28,170 bases of DNA from Dicyema japonicum (GCA_011109175.1 RDEW01000008.1:980335-1008504); one strand, 5' to 3'. Positions 1 to 10,129 are shown, counted from the stretch's first letter. A program made the numbers and translations. Notes: generated by a model from the sequence alone, not told the origin.

Positions 1-4
1 TACA

Positions 5-376
5 ATGAAAACACATCAACGAATACTGGGAGTGATCCTGGACCTCTTGCTCTCTTTATCCCAACACGTGAAGGACGGCATTCAGAAACTTAACGTCATC
101 AAAACATTTCTGCACTACAAGACCCAGCCGTCACAAGAATGCGTTGCCGTCTTGTACTACCAGCTTTTAAAGCCGACGCTGGAGTGCCAATTCTCTGCTC
201 AACTATTCTCCCTTTACTCTAAAACGCTACAATCCGGAACAATCGTTCTCTGCACTTCGGTATTCAATCGCTTCTATCAATCAGCGATACAAGCCACCGA
301 TACACGTAAATTGGAAATTCTCATAAAAGAGGAACGTTGTAGATTCAGAATAGTTGTGGATATTAGAGGAGCATAG
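5..376 (+). mobile_element. LINE-type reverse transcriptase C-terminal remnant
   Basis: The open frame of 123 residues resembles the end of the RT domain of Jockey/I-like non-LTR retrotransposons. Near its start it reads RILGVILD followed by a SLSQHV-like stretch, where the family has YLGV-x-LD...F..H. After about 40 residues it has LLKPTLECQ, where the family has a (I/V)RP-x-LEY block, followed by a serine/leucine-rich segment and a stop. These are the thumb-side motifs; the catalytic YADD region would lie upstream, outside the window. The conserved LEY is LEC here and the frame ends soon after, so the copy is probably dead. I judged the match by eye from family motifs. The strand and element type are more secure than the clade. 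Confidence 0.55.
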
Positions 377-977
377 CAGAAAGCAATCGATCCTGTTGAA
401 GTCTACCGGGATGACTCAATCAGATGATTTAACTCTTTTTTCTTGGTGTTCCTTTTATTGGGGTCATATAATAATATGAGGTCTCTGTAGGAGCATGTCT
501 GGATCACGTGAGTATTAGATTAACTCGTACGCAACCAAAAGAAAAATAGAAGTGGAAAAAAGTCTCAATGCTTAGACCCACTTCATTAGTTAGCATCTCC
601 TAAATTAAAAGTGTGCGTCCTTCCCATGTGGACGCTAGTAGCAACCATCACTGCACCCATAAGGGTTTTGATCAATGTTAAACTACCAAAGAATACGCCA
701 TACATTATGATATTAAATGGAGATACTAATCCACCAATTATAACATAATCCTATTTTATTACTTTTTTGAAATTCAATCCTCGATAAAATATAACTGTGT
801 CTCCATGGGCAAGATTCTTGTGGGCTCACTTCGCTATCATTCCGCTATTATTTTAATTCACACGGTAAAGACTTTCTTCTAAGATAAATTTAAAAAGTCT
901 TCTGGATCCCATAACTCCCAGCTATGCCACGTATTGAGTGACCAACGTGAATTCTAAATTTTATAACAGAAATAGAT
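377..977. other. non-coding stretch, no gene seen
   Basis: No long reading frame or RNA gene is visible. A segment near 437-470 (cttggtgttcc...ggggt) resembles one near 22893-22920 and the outer end of the R1 repeat copies at 9169 and 20325. It may be a short R1 remnant. Confidence 0.4.
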
Positions 978-1344
978 TTGTACTATCAATAACCTTTTTT
1001 GCTTAGACTTCTAAGGGGTCGAGTCCCCAGTTCTAGTCATTAGTTTCTAGGGAGAACAAAACCACATCCTAGTGATAGCTGTGTATTACCGATTACCCTC
1101 TTTGCTAAAATATCTCGTAAGAGTGTAGCTAGCTTGATCCACCACTTATGGAAGGGGATNTTGTACCATCAATAACCTTTTTTGCTTAGACTTCTAAGGG
1201 GTCAGTCCCCAGTTCTAGTCATTAGTTTCTGGGGAGAACAAAACCACATCCTAGTGATAGCTGTGTACTACCGATTACCCTCTTTGCTAAAATATCTCGT
1301 AAGAGTCAAGTAGCTAGCTCGATCCACCACTTATGGAAGGGGAT
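978..1344. repeat. N-flanked duplicated block (N at 1160), probable unmerged contig ends
   Basis: Bases 978-1159 and 1161-1344 are near-identical and meet at a single N at position 1160. The arms differ by a few substitutions and small indels, as two alleles would. The simplest reading is that overlapping contig ends were scaffolded with a one-base gap instead of being merged. Confidence 0.8.
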
Positions 1345-1575
1345 GAAACCACATACCAGCGTTAGCCCTAAAATTACTATCTTTGGACTTCTAAGAGAAT
1401 CAAGTTGCCAGCTTAACTCACCAGCTTCCGAGAACGATGAAACCTCATTCTAGTGGTAACTGTGTACTACCAATAGCCCTCTTTGTCTAGACACCTTAAA
1501 GGTGAATAAAGTCGTAGGCCAACCTATCAGCTTCTGGCAGGATAAAACCACATCATAGTGGTTTTATCAGTGGCA
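994..1575 (+). repeat. diverged tandem array of ~100-bp monomers
   Basis: Successive blocks start with ctttg near 997, 1100, 1282, 1381 and 1481, a spacing of about 99-103 bp outside the N-duplicated part. Each block then carries a similar order of words: a TTCTAAG-like word, an AAGT/GAGTC-CCAG word, an AGCTTCTGG/GGGAGA-like word, AAACCACAT-CTAGTG, then CTGTGTACTACC and AGCCCT. The monomers are strongly diverged from one another, so this is an old minisatellite-like array and not a recent expansion. It overlaps the N-flanked duplication, so the true copy number is lower than the assembly shows. Confidence 0.6.
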
Positions 1576-2300
1576 GATACTTCCCGGTTAGAATCTCGCT
1601 GGTGCTCATTCCAGTGCCACACAGTTGCAATGCCTTTCGGCTGACGAGTGACGCCTCAAAACGGAACCGGATTATCTAGGGGGTTTATACACACCAAGAG
1701 AGGAAAAAGTAAACTTTTAGTTAGCATAAGTGTTCTTTACTCAAAAAATAATGTTTGCCCTTCACATACGGAGCTATAAGTATCTTCCCGTGAAAGTTAT
1801 TGAATCCTCACATAAATGACCTTGACAAACTCAAGAGTAACTTCAAATTCTCTAATATCCCTTATTCGGCGAAAATGTGGCACGCACGTGCATGCTGAGA
1901 CTTCTGCTTATTCACTATAACTATGAGAGTATAATCTTAAATGCTTCGCTTAACTACCACAAACCTCTCCTACCTTTTCTATTTTACGACTTTGTCAACC
2001 CAAGATATTGATTCCATAATAAACGGCAGTAGCAGCTAAAAGAAACTGAAATTGCTGTAAAAAGCTGACAGTATTGACATTACCCAAGATACAAGGAGAC
2101 CAAGATCATTACAGTAACTTTGCTAACATGAACGTTGTTTAAAGATTACGTGGTAAATTCTATTAATTCACTAAACAGACACAGGCAGTGAAAGTACCAC
2201 TACCAATGAGATGATCCCGATTTTAATAAGCCATATAACTTTTCCGTGTGTGCGAGCCACATGAAGCTCTTTCTTAAATTATAAAATTAAATTAAAATTA
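1576..2300. other. non-coding stretch, no gene seen
   Basis: All frames are short. No tRNA fold, long repeat or splice-compatible exon set was recognised. Confidence 0.4.
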
Positions 2301-2440
2301 TTTCCAAAGACCAAGGGTAACCAAACTAAATAAATCCTCGATCCTGACTCGTTTCAGCATTCTAGAACTTGTCATCAGGTAACGACGTTGTCTCCGGGGA
2401 AGAATTGTTGGATCCTCTTGATGCCGGCCATGCATTGTTG
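2301..2440 (+). repeat. R1 dispersed repeat, partial copy
   Basis: This copy closely matches 23150-23280. Both read ccaaagaccaag, then tcctgactc..tcAGCATTC, a TAACGAC(G/A)TTGTC word, GTTGGATCCTCTTGATGCCGG, and then diverge. The right half of the element, including the GGATCCAATGACGCC core, is missing. Confidence 0.7.
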
Positions 2441-2568
2441 TGATTTTGAAAATTAGATTCTCACAGAAGACAAGGAATCTGGGATTAATTATATAAAATT
2501 TATATTTCTAATAATAATAATTAAAATTTAAAATATTAAACTTAGATCGTTCTTTTTTGTGGGAGGTG

Positions 2569-2989
2569 ATGATGTTTGTTATGTGACTAATTTTCGTTTA
2601 GTGACAAATCAATTCCGTTGAGAGATAGGCCAAGGTCGATGCTGACTGAGGAGGAGATAGCTGAACTGGAGAAGGAAGAATTTGAAGTCGGTCCTCTGAG
2701 TCTTCTTACTCAGGCAGTCCGCCAGAACAAACAAGTCTTAATAAGCTGCCGAAACAACAAGAAACTGTTAGCCAGAGTGAAGGCATTTGACAGGTTAGCC
2801 ATTCTTTGGTCATTCAGGCACTGTAATATGGTTTTGGAGAACGTGAGGGAAATGTGGACTGAAATGCCTAAAACAGTTGCGAAAGGACAGAAAGCGAAGC
2901 CGACAAATAAGGACAGATACATTTCTAAGATGTTTCTGAGGGGCGATAACGTCATTGTGGTTCTCAGCAATCCTGCTGCTTCTTTGTGA
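2569..2989 (+). CDS. SNRPD2: Small nuclear ribonucleoprotein Sm D2 (three exons, two micro-introns)
   Basis: Sm D2 is a core Sm-ring subunit of spliceosomal U1, U2, U4 and U5 snRNPs and acts in the nucleus. The exons are 2569-2573, 2602-2793 and 2818-2989, giving 122 residues (human has 118). Recognisable blocks are [29 protein letters not shown] (Sm1), [15 protein letters not shown], and [20 protein letters not shown] (Sm2). Intron 2 (2794-2817, 24 nt, GT-AG) is a multiple of three with no stop, so the raw frame reads through it and inserts eight residues between FDR and HCN. Removing it restores the invariant FDRHCNM. Intron 1 (2574-2601, 28 nt, gtttgt...tttag) joins ATGAT to TGAC, giving the start [15 protein letters not shown]. 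The coding part of the first exon is therefore only five bases. The family assignment is certain; the 5' exon is inferred from frame and splice sites. Confidence 0.96.
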
Positions 2990-3116
2990 TTTTCTTAGTT
3001 ATTAATTTTTCTTGTTTTTTAGATTTTACTTTATTTGTTAAGTAGTCGCGAATACTTAGTTAATTAAGGCCACGTGTCTCTGTTATTTCAAGTTTATTAT
3101 GAATGGTAGTTGCTTG

Positions 3117-3122
3117 AATAAA
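3117..3122 (+). promoter_or_regulatory. polyadenylation signal AATAAA, Sm D2 gene
   Basis: A canonical AATAAA lies about 128 bases after the Sm D2 stop in the sequence tgcttgAATAAAgattg, with no competing upstream copy in the 3' region. Confidence 0.6.
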
Positions 3123-4393
3123 GATTGACTGGTTGTTGCGTAAAGGATTTAAAAATACCTTGTATGGGATTCGAATTCGGGACCTATTTTGCTTTTATTC
3201 ATTAAATTTTAACTTAGTTAAGTTATCACGGCCTAGCGAACAAGTAGGAGACCTCAGCTATTATGTGGTGGTCGCTTCTATAAATCGGTCACTTTAGGAA
3301 TGGTAGATAAGTCAGAGTGACCTGGGAACGACAAACGAAAGGATGAGGACGATGGGCATTATGTATTACCTCTTTCATTAAGTATGCTGTCACATCGTAT
3401 TTTTAGCAGGTTTCAATGTATTTAAGTTGTATGTTATGCTACTGTATCTCCCCTATTGAAACGTAGGAAGAGAAATCCTGATAATTCTTGTGGAACTCTA
3501 ATCTTCGCTTTTCATTACTCAGATCCACAGCCGGTTTAACTCGAAAAAAAATTCAATAGCTATTCTACACAATTTTATCAAATCGATATGATCTTATCCT
3601 TCCTCATTTTTGTAGATGATTAAAGGGAGGATTATCTTTGGGAAAATAGATAGCATAGATTCACTTCCAGTCCCGACTTGGGGAGATTTCACGAAACTTG
3701 ATAGACTTTTTTCCCCAACATCTCCTTTGAAATCTATTTTATATCCAATCAGTAGTACTTAGTAATGTAAGAGATTGTCGTTGTTAATTGGGTGAAGGCA
3801 ACTTGATGGGGGTACTTCATGATATTAGTAAAGCACACATCGTTTTTTTAAGGTAGACTAATTTAGATCTTCCATTTATACATTTTTTTCAATACAGCTC
3901 ATTCACTCTAAAAATCCTTCATTTCGAAGGATTTCGTTTCTTTGATATGTTTGAATTGAAATCACCATCATTAGTAAGCAGATCTCATTCTTTCTTAATA
4001 TTTGTATTAAATGGCCTTCGTCTGCTATCCCTCGTCTTCTGTGTCTCCCTTCTTTTTGATAGGAAAGAATGCGATTACATTCCTAGAAACCAGAGTCTTT
4101 TCCTCTGACGGGGTTGAAAACAAATTATCTACCAGATGTTGTTTAGTTTAGAAACTCGGTTGTCGTTGAAGTCAATCCTGGGAAAGTTGGAGTAATCTTA
4201 AGGTTCCACCCTGTAAAATGCAAAGAGTTCGCATTCAAGCGAGTTCTTCCACAAATTCTTCTGCTATTTAGAAAATGAAATATAACTCACATCAACTTTC
4301 TAAATTTTAAATTATTTGTTTGACATAGCCCAATTGTATATTGTAATTAAATCAGGAGACGTTACATATTACTATAGAGAAATTTATACGGTA
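3123..4393. other. non-coding stretch
   Basis: No gene was found. A B-box-like word on the minus strand (AATTCGAATCC, near 3166-3177) and a segment near 3230-3300 resembling one near 21131-21170 (cgaac..aggagacc) suggest an old tRNA-derived SINE, but no full element can be drawn. Confidence 0.35.
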
Positions 4394-4719
4394 ATGGATA
4401 TTGTCAATTAAGAAAATCATGAATTTACTCATCATAGTCTTGATGAAATATGTAATCTAAACAATTTCAGAAATAAAGTGGGTCTTACCAAAAGCAAAGT
4501 GGTTCTTACAAAAAGCAAAGTGGAAAGAAAATATTTTTGTGTTATAGGGTGAAGAAATGGATATTGTCAATTAAGAAAATCATGAATTCACTCATCATAG
4601 TCTTGATGAAATATGTAATCTAAACAATTTCAGAAATAAAGTGGGTCTTACCAAAAGCAAAGTGGTTCTTACAAAAAGCAAAGTGGAAAGAAAATATTTT
4701 TGTGTTATAGGGTGAAGAA
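4394..4719. repeat. 163-bp tandem duplication
   Basis: Units 4394-4556 and 4557-4719 are identical except for about one base (gaatttactc versus gaattcactc), with no N between them. Inside each unit is a shorter direct repeat built on GCAAAGTGG and CTTAC-AAAAGC. This is either a very recent tandem duplication or an allele-joining artefact. Confidence 0.9.
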
Positions 4720-4906
4720 TAATTGCAATAGTAGGTTCATAATTTCTGGCTTATCAAAAGACAAAAGAGCAAACTTTATATTAGAAAAAATAGAATTTCA
4801 TTAATCTGAATATCATTTGCAAAAAATTCGTTTCAAAAATATAGTTTTTATAAAATAAAAAAAAAATTCAGTAAATGAGTAAAAATGATTCTTGTGAGAA
4901 AAATAC

Positions 4907-4979
4907 GGCCCCGTGGCCTAGAGGATAAGGCGTCTGGCTTCTATCCAGTTGATCGTGGGTTCGAGTCCCACCGGGGTCG
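4907..4979 (+). tRNA. tRNA-Arg (anticodon TCT)
   Basis: The 73-nt cloverleaf has acceptor GGCCCCG pairing with CGGGGTC (one G-U), discriminator G, D stem GCCT/AGGC, an anticodon stem TCTGG/CCAGT with a T-T mismatch at the 27-43 pair, loop CTTCTAT with anticodon TCT at 4940-4942 (reads AGA), and a perfect T stem GTGGG/CCCAC with loop TTCGAGT. The A box (TGGCCTAGAGG) and B box (GGTTCGAGTCC, 4958-4968) fit an internal pol III promoter. There is no intron, and CCA is not encoded, as expected in a eukaryote. Confidence 0.94.
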
Positions 4980-4989
4980 TCTTAATTTA

Positions 4990-4995
4990 TTTTTT
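4990..4995 (+). terminator. pol III T-run terminator after tRNA-Arg
   Basis: A run of six T residues starts 11 bases after the last tRNA base, which suits RNA polymerase III termination. Confidence 0.6.
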
Positions 4996-5145
4996 ACACT
5001 AAAGTAAATTGCTAAGCCATATCTATTTAATTAATTCAATTGTAATCTTAATAAATTCTATTCATTTTACTAATTATTGTGAGATTTTCTATTAAACCTT
5101 TTTAAGTAAGATTAGAACAGTTTAATGGTCTTAAACTTTTTGTAG

Positions 5146-5860
5146 TTAGTTGAGGTGTTGACGACGCCTCTATTGCACTATGTCATATATGTATTCGTTA
5201 CAGACTTCTCCGTTCACTCTGGGATCTTTAAAATACCAACTAGTAACCGTCTAGGATCTGTAGTCCATCAAGATTTGTTTCACTATGTTACAAGAGTATG
5301 GGCATCATCTGACATTATAATAGAAATGACGGACGATTTGGACTACCTAAAAGAACTAGCGCGCAACGGAAGATCATGGCCGAAGCTGAAGGAGNCTATT
5401 GCACTATGTCATATTTGTATTCGTTACAGACTTCTCCGTTCACTCTGGGATCTTTTAAAACACCAACTGGTAACCGTCTAGGATCTGTAAAGATCTGTTT
5501 CACTGTGTTACAAGAGTATGGGCATCATCTGACATTATAATGGAAATGACGGACGATTTGGACTACCTAAGAGAACTAGCGCGCAACGGANCGCCTCTAT
5601 TGCACTATGTCATATATGTATTCCTTATAGACTTCTCCGTTCACTCTGGGATCTTTAAAACACCAACTGGTAACCGTCTAGGATCTGTAGTCCATCAAGA
5701 TCTGTTTCACTGTGTTACAAGAGTATGGGCATCATCTGACATTATAATAGAAATGACGGACGATTTTGACTACCTAAGAGAACTAGCGCGCAACGGAAGA
5801 TCATGGCCGAAGCTGAATGGGAAGATGATTCGGAATACGGCACAAGGAAAACTTAACTAA
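5146..5860 (+). CDS. unrecognised exon-like reading frame in repeat unit A
   Basis: A pyrimidine-rich acceptor (ttttttgtag) precedes L-V-E-V-(L/V)-T-T-P-L-L-H-Y. A GT...AG segment of 22 nt (gtcatat...ttacag) follows directly in every copy. After it comes a conserved frame containing GNRLGSVVHQDLF, VTRVWASSDIIIEMTDD and YL(K/R)ELARNGRSWPKL, ending in GKLN and a stop. Copies with four T in TCTTTTAAA stay open only if the 22 nt are removed. Copies with three T stay open only if they are kept. The entry therefore covers three overlapping contig copies (N at 5395 and 5591), not one continuous protein. I recognise no family. It could be the last exon of a real gene or a decayed coding piece. Confidence 0.4.
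5170..5860. repeat. N-flanked triple overlap (N at 5395 and 5591)
   Basis: Three near-identical copies of the same exon-like segment begin near 5170, 5396 and 5592 and are separated by single Ns. The middle copy lacks a few bases (gtagtccatcaagatctg reduced to gtaaagatctg). This looks like three unmerged contigs covering one locus. Confidence 0.75.
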
Positions 5861-6238
5861 TTTTATGTTTTTCCGGCAGTGTTTTTTAATAATAATAAGG
5901 CCACTTTAATATGTCTACTTCTATGTGCTTGTGTCTGTTTTTATTAAAATTTAAATTTTTCTATACCTTATTTTGCTGCCCTAGCATTATGTGGAATTTG
6001 CGAACTTGAGTAAACTAACACTAGCAATAACGTAGTTTTACTTATGTACTTACAGTTTATGCAAGATAAAATTGTATCTCAACCTGACTTTATAATGGTC
6101 CTTCACAACCTCAAACCTTTTGCCAATTAACTTCTCTCTCAAACCTTTTTTTTACCCCAAGATCACCGACAATCAAGATTTTATATTAAACCTTTTTAAG
6201 TAAGATTAGAACACTTTAATGGTTTTAAGTTTTTTGTA

Positions 6239-6527
6239 GTTAGTTGAGGTGGTGACGACGCCTCTATTGCACTATGTCATATTTGTATTCGTTACAGACT
6301 TCTCCGTTCACTCTGGGATCTTTTAAAACACCAACTGGTAACCGTCTAGGATTTGTAGTCCATCAAGACCTGTTTCACTGTGTTACAAGAGTATGGGCAT
6401 CATCTGACATTTAATGGAAATGACGGACGATTTGGACTACCTAAAAGAACTAGCGCGCAACGGAAGATCATGGCCGAAGCTGAAGGGGAGGATGATTCGG
6501 AATACGACACAAGGGAAACTTAACTAA
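6239..6527 (+). pseudogene. second copy of the exon-like frame, frameshifted
   Basis: This is the counterpart in unit B. It has the same acceptor, the same 22-nt GT-AG segment and four T in TCTTTTAAA. GACATTATAATGG is shortened to GACATTTAATGG, a two-base loss that creates a TAA just after ASSD. The C-terminal words (YLKELARNG, RSWPKLKG, GKLN) are still present out of frame. If unit A is a gene, this copy is inactive. Confidence 0.45.
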
Positions 6528-6856
6528 TTTTATGTTTTTCCGGCAGTGTTTTTTAATAATAATAAGGCCACTTTAATATGTCTACTGCTATGTGCTTGTG
6601 TCTGTTTTTATTAAAATTTAAATTTTTCTATACCTCATTTTGCTGCCCTAGCATTATGTGGAATTTGCGAACTTGAGTAAACTAACACTAGCAATAACTT
6701 AGTTTCACTCATGTACTTACTGTTTATGTAAGATAAAATTGTATCTCAACCTGACTTTATAATGGTCCTTCACAACCTCAAACCTTTTGCCAATTAACTT
6801 ATCTCAAACCTGTTTTTTTACCCCAAGATCACCGACAATCAAACATTTTGCTAATA

Positions 6857-7226
6857 TGGTGAATAAAACTTTTAGCTTTTGATAATCCAGTTTAATTTTT
6901 TTTTTAATTATTTTAAAGTCATATTTTTCAAAAGCTAACACGTGCGCAGTCTGAACTTAAGTAAGCACAAGTAATTAATGCACAATCACATTATACGAAT
7001 TTTTGATAATTGTAAGCGGAAAATAAGTTTATTAGAATTANTGGTGAATAAAACTCCTAGCTTTTGATACTCCAGTTTAATTTTTTTTTTAATTATTTTA
7101 AAGTCATATTTTTCAAAAGCTAACACGTGCGCAGTTTGAACTTAAGTAAGCACAAGTAATTAATGCATAATCACATTATAACGCAATTTTGATATTTGTA
7201 AGCGGAAAATCAGTTTATTAGAATTA
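6857..7226. repeat. N-flanked duplicated block (N at 7041)
   Basis: Bases 6857-7040 and 7042-7226 are near-identical AT-rich sequence meeting at a single N. It is an apparent unmerged contig overlap. Confidence 0.8.
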
Positions 7227-7681
7227 AAGTCTTAGCAACCTAGACATTCATATTTAAAGTCCCAGTAGAGGAATGCAGAGATCTATAAAGGTTATTTAAC
7301 AAAAGACTGAGAATTTAATGTCTGGTGTAATTTCCTCTGTCTCAAGACACGTTTATAGGCGAAATAAATAATCGTAAAAATGATCACGGAGATGAGAATG
7401 GTGACCAAAGCATACACTACATTATCTGCCTCAATATATAATTTTACTGTANATTAAAGTCCTAGCAACCTAGACTTTCATATTTAAAGTCCCAGTAGAG
7501 GAATGCAGAGATCTATAAAAGTTATTTAACAAAAGACTGAGAATTTAAGGTCTGGCATAATTTCCTCTGTCTCAAGACACGTTTATAAGCGAAATAAATA
7601 ATCGTAAAAATGATCACGGAGATGAGAATGGAGACCAAAGCATACACTACATTATCTGCCTCAATATATAATTTTACTGTA
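7223..7681. repeat. N-flanked duplicated block (N at 7452)
   Basis: Bases 7223-7451 and 7453-7681 are near-identical. This block adjoins the previous and next N-flanked blocks, as a chain of overlapping contigs would. No coding frame is visible. Confidence 0.8.
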
Positions 7682-8104
7682 ATTTCGTGATTTTCTGATC
7701 TCCCCTGAATCTAGTGAAGTTATAATTTTTCATAATATACCTGGCTTCTTAGGCTCCTGGGAACCATCCTAAATTAATTACATACGCGATTTTACTTCGG
7801 AATTTCCTATATAATCCAATCCTATATCTACACATTACAACAAACACGGTAACTAGATTTTATTATGGAGAATNACACTACATTATCTGCCTCAATATAT
7901 GATTTTACTGTAATTTCGTGATTTTCTGATCTCCCCTGAATCTAGTGAAGTTATAATTTTTCATAATATACCTGGCTTCTTAGGCTCCTGGGAACCATCC
8001 TAAAATTATTACATACGCGATTTTACTTCGGAATTTCCTATATAATCCAATCCTATATCTACACATTACAACAAACACGGTAACTAGATTTTATTATGGA
8101 GAAT
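7644..8104. repeat. N-flanked duplicated block (N at 7874)
   Basis: Bases 7644-7873 and 7875-8104 are near-identical with a single N between them. It is the third link in a chain of contig overlaps. Confidence 0.8.
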
Positions 8105-8286
8105 AAAAGGCTAGTGAGAAGTATCATCTCGTATTAACGATGTAATTCGCTTATAAATCTTCATCGATTACTTTGTGCAGGACACGTGTTCTGTTATGAG
8201 TTTATATGTCTTCTTTATGCTCAGTTATCAAAATATTGACGACCTAGCTGCCAATTCACTAGTAGTTAAGAGAATGCACGAACCTT

Positions 8287-8566
8287 TGTATGATGCTAAT
8301 AGAACTGACAAAGTGCATAAGAATCAATATTTCACCACAAGAAATTAAAAATCAAATAATTAAAAAAATTAAAAAATGTCAATTAATTTTTTTATTTAAT
8401 AATAAGGTTGAACTCGGGGTCATAAATGTATGATGCTAATAGAACTGACAAAGTGCACAAGAATCATTATTTCACCACAAGAAATTAAAAATCGAATAAT
8501 TAAAAAAATTAAAAAATGTCAATTAATTTTTTTATTTAATAATAAGGTTGAACTCGAGGTCATAAA
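8287..8566. repeat. 140-bp tandem duplication
   Basis: Units 8287-8426 and 8427-8566 differ at a handful of bases (for example cataagaatcaa versus cacaagaatcat, actcggggt versus actcgaggt) and are not separated by an N. The sequence is AT-rich and non-coding. Confidence 0.9.
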
Positions 8567-8839
8567 TCTTTCCTGGTAGAGCAGATTCACGTGGCCCTCA
8601 GTGGAAGTATAGTGTCTATAAAAACAGTAAGGAAGGGAAAGATTTTAGTGGCCGGAAGAGTGAGGATTCTATCAGGCGGGGGTAAAAGAGATATCAAAGA
8701 CGACCATCCAGGATAGATGTATGCAATTTAAGCTTATATGATTCTGCGTGTCATCCATAATAATGAATACAGCCAATTTATAATCGTACACATGTCCGGG
8801 AGCACTAGAAAAAGGATAAGAGTTATTGTTTAACCAAGT

Positions 8840-8922
8840 GATCTCGGTGACCATGCCTAGCTTCCTCCTACAGTTTGTCTCGAATCCTGGGTTAATCTAA
8901 ATAAAGTCGAAGGTTTCTCCTC
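8840..8922 (+). repeat. R2 dispersed repeat copy
   Basis: This shares an ordered set of words with 25908-25998: GATCTCGGTG-CCAT, then a TTCCT-C/GC-G word, GAATCCTG-(G/A)TTAATCT, then AAGGTTTCT. It looks like an old dispersed element of about 85-90 bp. Confidence 0.5.
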
Positions 8923-9165
8923 AAAATATTATCTTGTTGAGACAACTATAAAGACTGTGACTCCCACTAGAATTGATTAAAAACAAGTCTATTTGTGAAC
9001 AACATTGTATTTGTTCTTCTCTTCATACAACAGTGAGAGAAAATGACCCTGGATTTGTTCTCTGGCTGATTGCTTTTGAGAGAAGGAGGGGTTTGTTTAA
9101 AAACAACAATGGTTTCAGGTTAAACTAATGCCTCTACGTTACTGATTCATTTAATTAATATAATT

Positions 9166-9376
9166 TAATAACCCCAAATACACCGAGAATGTGGAAACCC
9201 CTCCAGTGGAGTGGGGAAGAGCAAGTGATCCTTTTTCGTGTCGGCCTGGCACTGGGCATCACCCAGACAGGTGGATCACATGACGCCACTCTATTTGAAA
9301 GAGAGGAAGAACAGACAAGCAAGCAGAAAAATTCAACCAATTAACCACGCAGCACCACATGGCGCCACGTGGCTAT
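9166..9376 (+). repeat. R1 dispersed repeat copy
   Basis: The order is ACCCCAAATACACCGAG, then GTGGAAACCCCTCCAGTGGAG, TGGGGAAGAGC, CGTGTCGGCCTGGCACTGGGC, ATCACCCAGACAGGTGGATCA, TGACGCCACTCTA, a purine-rich stretch, AACCAATTAACCACG, and GGCGCCACGTGGC. The copy at 20049-20352 carries the same words on the other strand and retains about 110 bp near its outer end that are missing here. Confidence 0.85.
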
Positions 9377-9478
9377 AAACTCCGGAAACGCTTACTCACA
9401 AGCACCCATTTTTTAATCCCTTCGTGGTAGATATTTCACATAGACGATTATAAATAACACGTGTCGATTATTGACAGC

Positions 9479-9854
9479 CAGCAAATCCACTTATTGAAAA
9501 TTTTTAACCTTAACTATATGTCGCTGAAATATCTTCCATATTGGTTTCGCTAAAAAATCCTCCTTTCTCGCTTCTTGTGCGACACGGTTAAAGAATTGGC
9601 CGACAGAGTGGTTCTTTTGTGATGAAAATCCGTTCAAAGCTAGTCAGTATCGTTCGCGAAGTTCTCCTGANCAGCAAATCCACTTATTGAAAATTTTTAA
9701 CCTTAACTATATGTCGCTGAAATATCTTCCATATTGGTTTCGCTAAAAAATCCTCCTTTCTCGCGACACGGTTAAAGAATTGGCCGACAGAGTGGTTCTT
9801 TTGTAATGAAAATCCGTTCAAAGCTAGTCAGTATCGTTCGCGAAGTTCTCCTGA
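9479..9854. repeat. N-flanked duplicated block (N at 9671)
   Basis: Bases 9479-9670 and 9672-9854 are near-identical and meet at one N. The second arm lacks nine bases (ctcgcttcttgtgcgac versus ctcgcgac), an allele-like indel. Confidence 0.8.
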
Positions 9855-10129
9855 CCGTGGTGAGATTAGGTTTCCGAGTTTTTTGAAGTAATCATAGGAA
9901 AAGTGTCCTAAGGCACCAATGGTTTGTGTTACATTACCAAAGGAGCAAGTGCCACATTACCGTGAAGTAAGTGTACTCCCAGGGCTTCAATGTCTTTGCT
10001 TTCCACCTGAAGAACTTCAAACAACAAGAGAAACCAGCAGCATCAATCCCGTCAAACAACATCATCAGGAGCTTGTGCTTGTGCTTAGGCACCCTTTTAT
10101 GTTCCTTCATGCAACCGAGTGGTGCCTAA

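Larger units (their letters stand above)
5090..6842 (+). repeat. tandem duplication of a ~660-bp unit
   Basis: Unit A starts at 5090 (tattaaacctttttaagtaa) and unit B at 6184 with the same words. Both end with the block ccccaagatcaccgacaatcaa (6155-6176 and about 6820-6842). Unit A looks longer only because its exon-like part is repeated three times across single-N joins at 5395 and 5591. Collapsed, both units are about 660 bp and roughly 95% alike by eye. The flanking non-coding parts are as well conserved as the exon-like part, so this is a recent segmental duplication. Confidence 0.8.

Noticed and set aside
2618-2638. Non-ATG start of Sm D2 at 2618 (TTG)
   Set aside because: An ATG joins in frame through a GT-AG micro-intron, and a TTG start is unlikely in a eukaryote.
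2710-2970. Minus-strand ORF of 86 aa opposite Sm D2
   Set aside because: It is the antisense shadow of the Sm D2 coding sequence.
8672-8854. Minus-strand ORF of 60 aa beside the R2 repeat
   Set aside because: No family, splice pattern or conservation was seen. The length is within chance for this base composition.
9155-9340. Minus-strand ORF of 61 aa
   Set aside because: It lies wholly within an R1 repeat copy and shares a frame with the ORF in the 20049 copy only because the repeat is shared.
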